DNA of 64,000 nucleotides, taken from contig CAZWKE010000004.1 in NCBI GenBank assembly GCA_964634205.1, positions 62,001-126,000 on the forward strand, written 5' to 3'. The notes beneath the pieces were generated by a model. The model was not told where the DNA came from. It saw nothing but the letters and a program-made list of their open reading frames with translations, and ran no database searches. Shown in pieces: positions 31,071 through 40,988 of this stretch. The translations under genes were made by a program, and so were the position numbers. This stretch comes from JAFGGG01 sp964634205. GTDB taxonomy: Bacteria > Spirochaetota > Spirochaetia > SZUA-6 > RPPD01. Each line of letters begins with the position of its first letter. Positions within the stretch are counted from its first letter, which is position 1.

Positions 31071-32357
31071 ATGAAAAAACTTGTTTTACTTTCGGTAATT
31101 CTTACCTTGATCGTATTCAACTGTACCGTACCCACCGGTGGTTCCGGTATCAGCGGATCAAGCGGAAGAATTACGCTCAGCAGTGCCATACCGGGAGAGG
31201 ATACGGGGGCGCTTTCCAGATCCATCAATCCAGCCGACGCCGCCCGCGTTATCATCAGTATTGAAAACTCGCTGACCGGTGAGGTTGTGTATGATAATTA
31301 TGCCCTGACGCTCTATAATCTGAACGGGCAGTTCATCAGTGAAAGTCTGGAACTGAATCTTGGTGATTATACCCTGACGAAGTACCTTGTGGTTGATGCG
31401 GATAATAATGTTATTTTTGCGGCTCCCGTATCCCCCTCGGCCTTGGAGGAGCTTGTCTCCGCCCCATTGCCGATCGTGTTCTCGGTATTCGATAATGTGA
31501 CCACATCGGTCAACGTGGAGGTGCTGCCCACGGAGAATTCCACGGCACAGGATTTCGGGTATGCGATATACACCTTTGATGTGGTGTATGCGGATCTGGT
31601 GTTCCCAACTGAAACGATTATCAAAAACTATAACGCCGGCGAGGACGGAATTCCGGGGACGGATGATGATGTAATCAGTTCACTCACCGTACAGAGGTAT
31701 AAGAATTATTACGCTGACAACTGGCAAAGATATTTTACGTCCTCCGGGAGTGACGGTACCTGGGGTACCGCGGACGATCAGGCAAACGGCTGGTTTTGGT
31801 CCAGGTTCGATAACGGCGGAAGCATGCAGAGCGGTCCGGGCGCGGACGGTATCTGGTTTACCACGGACGATAATATCTCAGGCTGGAGTGACTGGACTGA
31901 TCCGAATATAGAACGTACGTATAACGACCCGGGCGCGGACGGCATCTGGTTTACCGCGGATGACGTGATGAGCGGCTATTATAGCAAAGTGTATAACGAA
32001 GACGGCGAAGAAATAATGCGCAAATATTACGGCGATCCCGGTTTAGACGGTATATGGGAAACGAGTGACGACCAACTTGGAGACAGCTGGCTGGGCGCGT
32101 ATGTAACCTGGGAATATGAGGGCCGGTTCAACAGATGGAACAGTTGGACAAAGCAGGTGATTTATGACGACCCGGGTGCGGACGGCATCTGGTTTACCGA
32201 TGACGATGATGTGCGGAGTTTTAGTACGCATGAGTTTGCCGACGGCACGAAGTTTTTTACCCGTGAAAATGTCTATAATGACGCCGGTGCCGACGGTATT
32301 ATGTTTACGGATGATGATGAATTGGTCAGTTATAAGACGGCTGAAAATACCTATTAA
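31071..32357 (+). CDS. lipoprotein with seven GxDG-type acidic repeats
   Basis: The signal ends LIVFNC, an atypical lipobox (Asn at -1) of the sort tolerated in spirochaetes, with the lipidated Cys at 18. Residues 30-180 are beta-rich and look like an adhesin-type domain. Seven repeats follow, at about 190, 226, 257, 288, 324, 369 and 406, with the pattern G-x-D-G-[IT]-x-x-T-x-D-D (for example GADGIWFTADD). Such acidic turns resemble calcium-binding loops of thrombospondin or EF-hand type, so calcium-dependent folding at the cell surface is a reasonable guess. The rest of the repeat regions is Trp and Tyr rich. No enzyme motif was found. A strong terminator follows. Confidence 0.72.
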   Translation: MKKLVLLSVILTLIVFNCTVPTGGSGISGSSGRITLSSAIPGEDTGALSRSINPADAARVIISIENSLTGEVVYDNYALTLYNLNGQFISESLELNLGDYTLTKYLVVDADNNVIFAAPVSPSALEELVSAPLPIVFSVFDNVTTSVNVEVLPTENSTAQDFGYAIYTFDVVYADLVFPTETIIKNYNAGEDGIPGTDDDVISSLTVQRYKNYYADNWQRYFTSSGSDGTWGTADDQANGWFWSRFDNGGSMQSGPGADGIWFTTDDNISGWSDWTDPNIERTYNDPGADGIWFTADDVMSGYYSKVYNEDGEEIMRKYYGDPGLDGIWETSDDQLGDSWLGAYVTWEYEGRFNRWNSWTKQVIYDDPGADGIWFTDDDDVRSFSTHEFADGTKFFTRENVYNDAGADGIMFTDDDELVSYKTAENTY

Positions 32358-32391
32358 GACGCTTGCCGTTAACAGTAACCAAAAAAAACAG

Positions 32392-32420
32392 CCCCGGTCA
32401 TGAACGGCCGGGGTTTTTTT
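32392..32420 (+). terminator. rho-independent terminator
   Basis: CCCCGG (32392-32397) and CCGGGG (32408-32413) with a 10-base loop, followed by seven T. Confidence 0.9.
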
Positions 32421-32430
32421 ATTTTCTTTC

Positions 32431-32459
32431 TTGACGGCAGCTACCTTGTAGCATAAGAT
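32431..32459 (+). promoter_or_regulatory. promoter of the 32528 membrane protein gene
   Basis: TTGACG (32431-32436), 17 bases, TAAGAT (32454-32459). Confidence 0.65.
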
Positions 32460-32527
32460 GTAAGGTAAGTATGAAGGGTTGGATGGTCGCGGGGAATACT
32501 TAATAATATTATTAAAAGGAGGAGTAG

Positions 32528-33502
32528 ATGAAGTTTGATCTTAATCTGGTGAACAAAGCCTTTCAGAAAAGCTTTGCGCCAACAAAGAACATTATCACTC
32601 TTATTCATTTCGTACTAATCGTATTGGGTGCCTGGATAATAAACCAAATCGGTACCCAGCTTGCAATGGCATTAAGAAGTGTCATTGTAATGTACATCTT
32701 CATGGGAATCGCCATACTTTACGCGGTAATTATTTTTTCCAGTATGGCATATTTCCTATACTACTATGGACTTGCCGCCATAAAATCGGATAAAAAGGCC
32801 GGTTTCGGAGAGGCGTTAAGTTCATTGAAGTCCCAGCCCATTCCCGCATTGGGATTTATCGTAGCGATTGTTGCCGTGTTGCTGGTGGAAGCCCTGTTGC
32901 TGTGGCTTCTGTCGCTGATCCCCGAAGTAGGGCTCATTTTGATTGTTATTCTGGTGCTTCCCCTGTTTGTGCTTGACTTTTTTATCTGGACCTTCATGCT
33001 GTTGGGCGGCATTCTTTGTTATCCGACCATGATCGAACAGAAAAAGGGGATTATCGGCATCATCAAGAATGTCGTGGTGATTATCAAACAAAAACTGGCC
33101 AAACTTCTTCTTTTTCACGTCTTACAAACAGTAATTCTGGTTGTTTTGTTTATCCTGATTTTACTTATTTTTTCTCTGGCCATGTATGTTCCCGGGATGT
33201 TTTTACCCAATTTACCCAAAGGCGGATCGTCCATGGGATTGGGAGAGACCCCGCTGGGCATGTTCGGACCCGGGACCTTCAGGATTATCAGCCTGGGAAT
33301 GGCCATGCTCGCCAGTCCCTATGTGATTCATGTGATCCTGGCTATTATTCTCCTTCTCTATGCCGTGGTAATTTTCGGCCTGCTCATCTCCTGGCTGCTG
33401 AACTTCAGCTGCGGCCTGGTGGCGGGTTTTTACCTTTACATAAAGGACGAGGTAGATTTCAAAGATGATCTGGGATTAAAAAAACTTAATATTGATGTCT
33501 AA
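32528..33502 (+). CDS. multi-pass membrane protein of unknown function
   Basis: A 324-residue protein with about six to seven hydrophobic helices, around residues 22-40, 50-72, 108-135, 140-162, 195-222, 250-275 and 280-305. The N terminus is soluble (MKFDLNLVNKAFQKSF), as is the last 20 residues (DDLGLKKLNIDV). It resembles uncharacterised bacterial DUF4013 or YesL-like membrane proteins only in general form; I do not recognise the family. It has its own promoter and a strong terminator, so it is a single-gene unit. GGAGGAG lies just before the ATG. Confidence 0.65.
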   Translation: MKFDLNLVNKAFQKSFAPTKNIITLIHFVLIVLGAWIINQIGTQLAMALRSVIVMYIFMGIAILYAVIIFSSMAYFLYYYGLAAIKSDKKAGFGEALSSLKSQPIPALGFIVAIVAVLLVEALLLWLLSLIPEVGLILIVILVLPLFVLDFFIWTFMLLGGILCYPTMIEQKKGIIGIIKNVVVIIKQKLAKLLLFHVLQTVILVVLFILILLIFSLAMYVPGMFLPNLPKGGSSMGLGETPLGMFGPGTFRIISLGMAMLASPYVIHVILAIILLLYAVVIFGLLISWLLNFSCGLVAGFYLYIKDEVDFKDDLGLKKLNIDV

Positions 33503-33513
33503 CGGCACTTAAT

Positions 33514-33544
33514 CCGGGGAAGGGAAACCTTCCCCGGTTTTTTT
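33514..33544. terminator. rho-independent terminator with GAAA tetraloop
   Basis: A perfect 10-bp stem (33514-33523 with 33528-33537) closed by the very stable GNRA loop GAAA, then seven T. It serves the membrane protein gene. Confidence 0.93.
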
Positions 33545-33547
33545 ATG

Positions 33548-33570
33548 CCGGGTCCAGGGTTCGGACCACT
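33548..33570 (-). repeat. 23-bp intergenic repeat, copy 7
   Basis: On the minus strand it starts AGTGGTCCGAACC and ends TGGACCCGG, the closest copy to the consensus. It lies between the terminator and the stop of the HD-GYP gene. Confidence 0.75.
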
Positions 33571-33579
33571 AAAAAAAAA

Positions 33580-34584
33580 CTACGGCAGGCCTTTTTCCTT
33601 CAGGTATTCAATACACGCATCAACCGTCCGGCTGTCATAAAGAATTCCCCTGTTTTTACTGATTTCATCAATCGCCCGTTCAATCCCAAGACTTGCCCGG
33701 TAAGGCCTGTGAGAGGTCATGGCCTCCACAACGTCGGCAACCGCCAGGATTTTTGCCTCAGGAATTATGTCATCGGATTTCAGCCTGCCGGGGTAGCCGG
33801 AACCGTTCAAGCGCTCATGGTGTTGCACCACAATTATGGCTATGGGTTGGTTAAACTCAATGTCCTTGATAATCTCATACCCGATTTGCGGATGCTGTTT
33901 TATGATCTCGTATTCCATCTGATCCAGTTTTGCGGGTTTTATCAGTATGTCCACGGGAATCGAGATTTTCCCGATATCATGCAGCAGTCCGGCAAGCCGG
34001 ATCCCGTTTATCTGTTCATGAGTACAGCTCATTCGTTCCGCGATCTTACAAGCAATGATTGCAACGCGTTTCTGATGTCCCGAAGTATAGGGATCGCGCT
34101 TTTCCAGGGCGGAAGCCAAAGCATGTACAATCGCTTCCAGCAGGCGCTGCAGTTTTTCAAAATTCATTTCCAATTCATATTGTGTCTGTTTTTGTATCCT
34201 GATAATTTTGCGTTCAAATAAAACACGGTTGAGACGCACCACTAATTCTTCCGGACTCAAAGGCTTCCGGATAAAATCCTTTGCTCCCTGCCCGATGACG
34301 TCCTCATATTTTATTCCCTCGTCAAATCCCGTCATTACAATGATATCGCAGCTGTATTGTGATCTGACGGTTTTTGCCAACTCCAAACCGCTTGTTTGCG
34401 GCAAAACAATATCAACGATAATTACATCTACAGTGTTTTCTTCCAGAATACTGATTGCCTGTTCGGCGTCCGGCGCCGTAAAACAAAGGTATCCTGCATT
34501 GCTGATTGCTTTTTTCAACAGATCACTGATCAACGGGTCGTCGTCCACCACAAGGATGGAAATGTGGCTCGTAGTATTATCCAT
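33580..34584 (-). CDS. response regulator with HD-GYP c-di-GMP phosphodiesterase domain
   Basis: Residues 1-125 are a receiver (DDD pocket at 14-16, phospho-Asp in VIIVDIVLP, Lys in FIRKPLSP). Residues 150-334 are an HD-GYP phosphodiesterase that hydrolyses c-di-GMP: HDIGKISIP (HD pair), HHERLNGSGYP (Asn in place of the common Asp of HHExxDGxGYP) and ADVVEAMTSHRPYR. Metal-binding residues look intact, so it is probably active. It starts inside the 3' end of the hybrid kinase gene (8-base overlap), and the kinase is its likely phosphodonor. Confidence 0.93.
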   Translation of the reverse strand: MDNTTSHISILVVDDDPLISDLLKKAISNAGYLCFTAPDAEQAISILEENTVDVIIVDIVLPQTSGLELAKTVRSQYSCDIIVMTGFDEGIKYEDVIGQGAKDFIRKPLSPEELVVRLNRVLFERKIIRIQKQTQYELEMNFEKLQRLLEAIVHALASALEKRDPYTSGHQKRVAIIACKIAERMSCTHEQINGIRLAGLLHDIGKISIPVDILIKPAKLDQMEYEIIKQHPQIGYEIIKDIEFNQPIAIIVVQHHERLNGSGYPGRLKSDDIIPEAKILAVADVVEAMTSHRPYRASLGIERAIDEISKNRGILYDSRTVDACIEYLKEKGLP

Positions 34585-36433
34585 GAAGTATTCCTTTTGC
34601 CATTACTTTTCTTATGGTAGTTCCCAGTTCATTCATCACCAGGGGTTTTGAAATAAATGCTTTTATCCCAAGGGATTGTGCTTTATCCTCGGCAATTTTT
34701 TCATGATACCCGGTACATAAGATTACCGGTATATGCGGGCAAAGGGACAGTACGGCTTTTGTAAATTCAATGCCGGAGAGGTTGGGCATGGTGAGATCCG
34801 TAATTACCAGATCAAATTGGGTTGGATCTTTTCTGAAAAAATCGAGTGCCTGAAGGCTGTCGGTAGTGGTGATGACCCGGTAGCCGAGAGAGGTCAACAT
34901 CCGCTTCCCCAACTCAACCAGGATCTCCTCATCATCAACAAACAGAACCCTTTCAATACCTCTCGACGAATATAACCTGTTTTCATTATGCAGCTCGGGG
35001 CTGCTTAATGCCGGCAGATACAGCGTAAAAACAGTTCCCGCTCCCGGTGTACTGGAAACCGTAATGCTTCCGTGGTAGCTTTTTAAGATACCGTGGACCA
35101 CGGCAAGTCCCAGTCCGCTTGCTTTCCCGTTATTTTTTGTCGTGAAATACGGCTCAAAAATATTGTCAATAATCTCCGGACTTATCCCGCACCCTGTATC
35201 GCTTACGATAAGTTTCACATAAGCCCCCGGCTGTGTTTCCGGATTTTGTCGCACAAAATGCTGGTCAAGGAAGGTATTACTCAATACTACCTTTAGTTCT
35301 CCGCCCTTTTCCTGCATAGCTTCTGCTGCATTGGTACAGAGGTTCATAATAATCTGGTAGAATTGCGTATGATCGGCCAGAATATTTTTTATATCAGGTG
35401 AAACGGACTGCACAATATTTATGGAAGCGGGAAGTGATGCCCGTAAGAATTGCAGTGCTTCCTTTAATACGCCGAGGGGATTTATTGCTTTTTTCTCCTC
35501 TTCATGTTGTTTCGAGAAGGTGAGGATCTGGTTCACCAGGTCTCTTGCCCGATAGCCGGCGTTTAAAACATTAGTGAGATTAAACTGTATTTCTTTATTT
35601 TCCTGATACTTGTTCAATGTCATATCCGTATATCCGATGATGGCCATCAGGATGTTGTTAAAATTATGTGCGATACCCCCGGCCAGGGTCCGGATTGCTT
35701 CCAGCTTCTGCGATTGATGAAGTTGTTTTACCATTTTCAATTCATTGGTAATATCGCGTACCCAGATTATATAACCGGACGGTTCTGAGAGGGTATTATG
35801 TATAGGAGAGATTAAGGCTTCGATTTCCAGTGATTCCTTTTTTTTATTACACCAGAGAATACGACCCCGCCACTGCCGGTCCGCTTCCCTTTTTTCCCAC
35901 AGAACCTCACATGCATTATTCTTATTATCAGGAGTTCTGAATTTTGTTATATGTACATCAAGTAGCTCCTGTCTTTGAAAGCCGGTAATGGTTTCAAATG
36001 CCGGATTGATATATTGAATAATCCCTGATTCATTGGTGATGACAACTCCCTGTGCCGCATCCCGGATCGCTCTGTCGAGCCACGTCCATTCCCTGAGGGT
36101 TTTCATTTGCTCGGTAATGTCCCGCAGCGATACGAGATGATACTCGTCACTCTGCCGGCTGATCCTTTGTACCTTCATTTTCAGAACGTGTTTTTTTTTG
36201 TCCCTCTCGGTCTCCAGCTCCACCGTATTTCCGTCAACGGGTGAGTAAGTAAATTTTTCTCCCGCCATCCCGTGTTTTCCGGAACGAAAAAGGTCTTCGG
36301 CTGCCTTGTTTGCGTAAATGATTATTCCCCCGGAATCAAGCAAAAGTACGGCATCGAAGGAAAGATTTACAATATCTTTGAACAGAGATATATCAGGTTT
36401 GTGATTGTGTTTCCTGCTTTTTTCTTTCATCAT
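34577..36433 (-). CDS. PAS-containing hybrid histidine kinase with C-terminal receiver
   Basis: Two PAS domains (about residues 15-125 and 130-245), then HisKA with the H-box GGIAHNFNNILMAIIGYTDM, HATPase with N box IIMNLCTNAAEAM and G boxes DTGCGIS and GLGLAVVHGIL, and a receiver at about 500-618 (DLVITDLTMPNLSG, ISKPLVM). No membrane helix is visible, so it is cytoplasmic. The receiver makes a phosphorelay to the co-transcribed HD-GYP regulator likely. The start ATG at 36433 lacks a well-placed ribosome-binding site (AAGGAG lies about 18 bases away), so translation may begin differently. Confidence 0.9.
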   Translation of the reverse strand: MMKEKSRKHNHKPDISLFKDIVNLSFDAVLLLDSGGIIIYANKAAEDLFRSGKHGMAGEKFTYSPVDGNTVELETERDKKKHVLKMKVQRISRQSDEYHLVSLRDITEQMKTLREWTWLDRAIRDAAQGVVITNESGIIQYINPAFETITGFQRQELLDVHITKFRTPDNKNNACEVLWEKREADRQWRGRILWCNKKKESLEIEALISPIHNTLSEPSGYIIWVRDITNELKMVKQLHQSQKLEAIRTLAGGIAHNFNNILMAIIGYTDMTLNKYQENKEIQFNLTNVLNAGYRARDLVNQILTFSKQHEEEKKAINPLGVLKEALQFLRASLPASINIVQSVSPDIKNILADHTQFYQIIMNLCTNAAEAMQEKGGELKVVLSNTFLDQHFVRQNPETQPGAYVKLIVSDTGCGISPEIIDNIFEPYFTTKNNGKASGLGLAVVHGILKSYHGSITVSSTPGAGTVFTLYLPALSSPELHNENRLYSSRGIERVLFVDDEEILVELGKRMLTSLGYRVITTTDSLQALDFFRKDPTQFDLVITDLTMPNLSGIEFTKAVLSLCPHIPVILCTGYHEKIAEDKAQSLGIKAFISKPLVMNELGTTIRKVMAKGILHG

Positions 36434-36496
36434 TCACTATCAGTGGTTAAACTCCTTATAATTAAGTATAAGTGCGCACTTTCCATTTGTAAATAG

Positions 36497-36524
36497 TTGA
36501 TTCTCTGTAATCTGTTATTATACC
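36497..36524 (+). promoter_or_regulatory. possible promoter of the moxR operon
   Basis: TTGATT (36497-36502), 16 bases, then TATACC (36519-36524). It would leave a leader of about 110 bases. Moderate support. Confidence 0.35.
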
Positions 36525-36639
36525 GTTTTTTCTTTTTACTGCTAAAAAATTTTCATTTGCACCTTGTACTGTTTCCGAATATCTTTTATCTTGAGAGGAG
36601 GAGTATTCCGTGTAGAAACAAAGAGAAAAGGGGAGAGTC

Positions 36640-37602
36640 ATGGCAAAGAATGACCATAAACAGCTTCTGCAAAAAATAGCCGTCTTGAAAAAGCAGGTGA
36701 ATACTGTTTTTGTGGGTAATGAAATCGCAATACACAGCCTGCTCATCGGATTTTTATCAGGTCTGCATGTGCTCATTGAAGACATTCCGGGAGTGGGCAA
36801 GACAACACTGGCAAAGACCCTTGCCAAAAGCGCGGGGCTTGATTTCGCGCGAATACAATTCACCCCGGACCTGCTGCCCGGTGATATCATCGGTATGACG
36901 GTCTGGAGTAATGAAAAAAGAGAGTTTCTGTTTAAAAGCGGGGCTATCATGCACCAGTTCATTCTTGCCGACGAGGTAAACCGGGCCAGTGCCCGGACCC
37001 AGTCAAGCCTTTTGGAATCGATGCAGGAACATTCGGTTACCGTGGACGGTACCACCTATGCGCTTCCGGAACCATTTTTTGTGATTGCCACGCAAAATCC
37101 CATTTCCTTTACGGGGACCTTCCCCCTGCCCGAGGCCCAGGTAGACCGTTTCGGAGTGTCTTTTTCCATCGGGTATCCTGCGCAGGGAGAAGAAATAACC
37201 ATTCTTACCCGCTTCAAAGAGGAAGACCCCCTTAAAAATCTTACGGCGGTAATCAGTCCGGCTGAAATTGTCTTAATCCGGGAACGGGTACGGGAAGTGT
37301 CCGTTGATGATAAGATTAAGGATTTTATTGTGACCATTGCCCGCGGTACCCGGAACAATGCCAAAATAAGGTTGGGTATGAGTCCCCGTGCCGCCCAGCA
37401 TCTGTTGCTGGCTTCGCAGACCGAGGCTTTTCTGGCCGGGAGGGGCTTTGTTGTCCCTGAAGATGTCATCCAGGTGATCCCCATTGTAATACCCCATCGT
37501 TTACTGTTAAACGCAGAGGCGCGCATTCAAAACGTCACTCCGGCAAAGGTCGTTCAAGACCTTGTGGCCCTTATGGAAATTCCCACGGGTTTAAGTACAT
37601 GA
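36640..37602 (+). CDS. MoxR-family AAA+ ATPase
   Basis: The 320 residues have Walker A IPGVGKTT near residue 49, the arginine-rich IQFTPDLLPGDIIGM loop, Walker B FILADEVNRA and sensor ATQNP, followed by the MoxR C-terminal helical domain (RLGMSPRAAQHLLLAS). MoxR proteins act as chaperones for assembly or activation of partner complexes. The next gene (DUF58) overlaps by ATGA and is followed by a transglutaminase-fold protein, a standard MoxR-DUF58-TgpA cassette. Start ATG 36640 behind GGGGAGAG. No anomaly. Confidence 0.93.
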   Translation: MAKNDHKQLLQKIAVLKKQVNTVFVGNEIAIHSLLIGFLSGLHVLIEDIPGVGKTTLAKTLAKSAGLDFARIQFTPDLLPGDIIGMTVWSNEKREFLFKSGAIMHQFILADEVNRASARTQSSLLESMQEHSVTVDGTTYALPEPFFVIATQNPISFTGTFPLPEAQVDRFGVSFSIGYPAQGEEITILTRFKEEDPLKNLTAVISPAEIVLIRERVREVSVDDKIKDFIVTIARGTRNNAKIRLGMSPRAAQHLLLASQTEAFLAGRGFVVPEDVIQVIPIVIPHRLLLNAEARIQNVTPAKVVQDLVALMEIPTGLST

Positions 37603-38813
37603 AACACATCAAGATAAAACCGGCGGCGGTCGGGGTTTATCTCATCGGTTTTATTATTCTTTACCTTCCCGCCATGACAATGGCAGGAGTATTATTGTAT
37701 CTGTTCTGTCTGTACGCGGCCTTTCCGCTGGTTTCACTGGCCTTCTTTTTAATTGCATATTTCAGATTCAGGTATTTTGAGGAGTTCAGTACCGAGCACC
37801 CGGTGAAGGGACAGGAGGTATCATACAAACTGTCTCTCGCCAGCGAAGCAAATGTACCCGGACCGTTTGTCAGTGTAAAATTCAAAATGATAAGTCCGGA
37901 TCAATCCGTGCAACTGAATGACATCCACACTTCGCTTGCAAGCGGAGAGGTCTTTACGCATGAGTATAAAATCAGGTACCCATACCGCGGGATTTACAAG
38001 GTAGGAATCGATTATATTGAGCTGCAGGAGGTGCTTTCCTGGATTTCATTATTACCGCCGGTCTGGTTTCGGACCTTTTACGTCTACCCGCGTATAATTG
38101 AACTTGATGCGGTCTTCCCCAATCTGCAGAATGTTGTAGAGGCTTCAGGGTATGGACAGGGTATCCTCGATGACTATACCCTTTTTAAAAACCTGCAGGA
38201 CTATCGGCCGGGAGATTCGATAAAACATATCGCCTGGAAGAAATTCGCTACAACGGGAGAACCCGTTGTCAAACTGTATGAAAAAACGTCGTGGCCCGGA
38301 GTTGAGATCTACCTGGACCTGCGGCGGGAGCGGGAACCGGATCACAAGGTTTTGGAACGTGAGGATTGTTCCGTTGAAATACTGGTGGCCCTGGTGAAAT
38401 ATTTTCTTAAGAACCAGATCCCGGTTACGGTTCATGCGGTGAACGGGGGTAACAATTACTATTTTAGCGGGTCCGATAATTCATATTTTGATGATTTTTA
38501 TAAATCAACAATAAACCTAAACTTTGCCGGTGATTATTCTCCTGCCAAAGTTTTCCTGGCGGACATGCAGGACAAGTTAATAAACTCAAGTACCGTTATT
38601 TTTATTACGCATCGCTTTGATTCGGAAATCCTTGATCTTGTGTACCATTCCATGGGTTCGGAAGTATCCATCTTTACCATAATCAACCAATCGGACATGG
38701 ATACCGCTGAAAAACAGAAAGAAATATTAATCTCGGATTCTTTTTCCCACGTGCACGGTAGGGTTATATTTGTAAATTCAATGCATACCATTAAACAGGA
38801 TATCGAGGCATGA
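37599..38813 (+). CDS. DUF58-domain protein
   Basis: A 404-residue protein with two N-terminal membrane helices (about 15-55) and a soluble DUF58 domain with the signature YRPGDSIKHIAWKKFATTGEPVVKLYE near residue 205-235, then a von Willebrand-like fold (LDLRREREP). DUF58 proteins accompany MoxR ATPases and are thought to be their partners or substrates. ATG overlaps the moxR stop, and its own stop overlaps the next gene by ATGA, so all three are coupled. Confidence 0.9.
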   Translation: MKHIKIKPAAVGVYLIGFIILYLPAMTMAGVLLYLFCLYAAFPLVSLAFFLIAYFRFRYFEEFSTEHPVKGQEVSYKLSLASEANVPGPFVSVKFKMISPDQSVQLNDIHTSLASGEVFTHEYKIRYPYRGIYKVGIDYIELQEVLSWISLLPPVWFRTFYVYPRIIELDAVFPNLQNVVEASGYGQGILDDYTLFKNLQDYRPGDSIKHIAWKKFATTGEPVVKLYEKTSWPGVEIYLDLRREREPDHKVLEREDCSVEILVALVKYFLKNQIPVTVHAVNGGNNYYFSGSDNSYFDDFYKSTINLNFAGDYSPAKVFLADMQDKLINSSTVIFITHRFDSEILDLVYHSMGSEVSIFTIINQSDMDTAEKQKEILISDSFSHVHGRVIFVNSMHTIKQDIEA

Positions 38814-40957
38814 GAAAGAAGGTCGTGGTTTTTATTTTCAAACTTCTGTATTCCCTTATTTTGAGTGTGGGAACCCCTTTGCTCGCCGCCTATTTCCTGC
38901 ATGCCGAAGGGCCGTTGCTAGAGAGTTTTATTTTTATAGGGGGAATAAACTGCCTGTTTTTACTCCGCACCCTGTTAAAAGGAAGAGGACAAAAACTGAT
39001 TGCGGCGTTTCTCCTGCTTTTTTATGCATTATTCTCCTTTTTCATCATTCTCTACATTATCGTTATACCGTATCCGTCATACCTGGCCTGGATTGATTTG
39101 GTAAAGACCCAGAGGCCCGGGGGAATAATTTCATTTTTGTTTTTCATGGGTACAATGTATTTTTCGAGTCTGTTCGGTGGGCTTGTCTATAAATCGGGTT
39201 TTATCAGACCGCTTGGCGGACTGTTGATCGTGATCTGCTTTGAGCTGATGGTGATCTATCAGAGCGTGCTCTCCCTGCTGTTGTGTACCGCCGCCGTCGG
39301 CCTGGAGATTTTATTTTTTGCCCGAAGGCCGTACAACCTTAGACTGAAACACTCTTTACGCCCGCTGATGGTGCTGTGCGCATTGGTTGCCGGCAGTCTG
39401 CTGATCTCATTAACAAGCCCACCCAACAGCGGTTATCTTGTCAACACCACCCTGGACCAAAAAATAAAGCGTCTGCTTTTGGAGTTTTTCCCCGATCTCC
39501 CTTTGCTTACCACCGTGGCCGGTTACGGGCATTTTTATCAAAGTGATAATATCGGGAGCAAACCGCTTCTGTCAAACACGCCGGTTTTTATGGTCAACGG
39601 TCCCAAAGGCATGAGCTTATATCTGCGTACACAGGTGTATGACGAATACACCGAGGATAACTGGTCGTTAAGTTTGGACCTGCGCAAAAAAATGAGAAGA
39701 GCCGGGACGGATATCCTTTTACAAAAGGGAAACAGTGGACAGAGTATCACCCTGGATCTGCTCTTTGATTATTTTGACCTGCTTCCCCATACATTGGACT
39801 CTACCGCGGTGATAATAGAGAATCAGCCTGATGCGGAAATTATCTTCGGGACCAAGGATACGGGATTTTATTTGAATCCCCCGCTGTTAAAGGGGGATCA
39901 TCTTCGCATTAATCTTGTGCCCAAAGAGACCGCTGGTCTGGGGCTTACTCCTGAGGCAGCAGAATTCCTGAACAACCTCATGGGAAGGCAGGTCACAGTG
40001 CAAAATACACCGGTGAACCAAAAACAACAGGAACTGCTTCCGTATTATTTGGAGGTCCCCGCCTCAACATCGAATCGCATCAAGATATTGGCACGCAACC
40101 TGGGCGCCGGGGCAAAAAACCGCTGGGAGGTTCTGCGGAATATCAGGCGTTATTTAAACCGGGAGTTTGTGTATTCCCTGGATACAAAATCTCCGCCCAA
40201 AGGGATGCCGTTTCTGGATGATTTTTTATTTGTAACCAAAAAAGGATTTTGCGTTCATTTCGCCACCGCGTTTATCATCCTGGCCAGGTTAAACGGTATC
40301 CCGGCGCGCTATACAAGCGGCTTTTTTGTGTATATTCCCCAAAGCAAGTCTGAGGTCATTGTGACCGGTTTACAGGCACATGTATGGCCTGAGGTGTGGA
40401 TAACCGGCTTGGGCTGGATTACACTGGAAGCGACCCCGGCGGTAAACCCGGCATCCGTTTACGGATCTGAGTATTATCGGATATTCAACCGGGACAATGA
40501 CCTGCTTACCGCCAGACAACTTCAGGCATTAATGGGACAAAAGATTCCCGTGCCGCCTCAGGGGCAGCTTGACATGGTCGGTGATTTTTTATTTGTGCTG
40601 CCCTTTCTCGCGGCCGGGGGATTGCTTTTTCTCATAATCATAGTCGGCATCAGACTGATTCCACTGATCCCCCGGCATAAGTATCATTACCGCGGCGGTA
40701 AAAGAATAATGGATCGCCGACTGCATGCCTTGGTAGTAAGGATGAAAAAACAAAACATTCCGGGACCCGAACAGGCCGGCTGGGTTGCCTGGGGTAGGGG
40801 CTTGGTTGAGCGTTTTCCTCAGTTTGAACGATCGATTAAAACACTCATTGGAATGATACAAAACGTATTCTATAATTCCCGTGAACCGGGGGGGACGTAT
40901 GTTTGCTTCATCAAGATTTTATCAAAAAAACTGCAGCGGCAAATAAGCCGGAGATAA
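38810..40957 (+). CDS. TgpA-like membrane transglutaminase/protease
   Basis: The first 200 residues contain six or so membrane helices, and a last helix lies near 600-625. Between them is an extracytoplasmic transglutaminase-like domain with Cys in KKGFCVHFATAFIILARLNGIPARY (near 480), His in LQAHVWPEVWI (near 523) and the acidic third residue in GWITLEATP (Glu instead of the usual Asp). It may act as a protease or cross-linker on envelope proteins. Third gene of the MoxR-DUF58-TgpA cassette, overlapping by ATGA. The C-terminal ~90 residues are cytoplasmic and basic. Confidence 0.9.
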   Translation: MRKKVVVFIFKLLYSLILSVGTPLLAAYFLHAEGPLLESFIFIGGINCLFLLRTLLKGRGQKLIAAFLLLFYALFSFFIILYIIVIPYPSYLAWIDLVKTQRPGGIISFLFFMGTMYFSSLFGGLVYKSGFIRPLGGLLIVICFELMVIYQSVLSLLLCTAAVGLEILFFARRPYNLRLKHSLRPLMVLCALVAGSLLISLTSPPNSGYLVNTTLDQKIKRLLLEFFPDLPLLTTVAGYGHFYQSDNIGSKPLLSNTPVFMVNGPKGMSLYLRTQVYDEYTEDNWSLSLDLRKKMRRAGTDILLQKGNSGQSITLDLLFDYFDLLPHTLDSTAVIIENQPDAEIIFGTKDTGFYLNPPLLKGDHLRINLVPKETAGLGLTPEAAEFLNNLMGRQVTVQNTPVNQKQQELLPYYLEVPASTSNRIKILARNLGAGAKNRWEVLRNIRRYLNREFVYSLDTKSPPKGMPFLDDFLFVTKKGFCVHFATAFIILARLNGIPARYTSGFFVYIPQSKSEVIVTGLQAHVWPEVWITGLGWITLEATPAVNPASVYGSEYYRIFNRDNDLLTARQLQALMGQKIPVPPQGQLDMVGDFLFVLPFLAAGGLLFLIIIVGIRLIPLIPRHKYHYRGGKRIMDRRLHALVVRMKKQNIPGPEQAGWVAWGRGLVERFPQFERSIKTLIGMIQNVFYNSREPGGTYVCFIKILSKKLQRQISRR

Positions 40958-40988
40958 CCGCGAAAACCGGGCGGATAAGCGCAGACTG

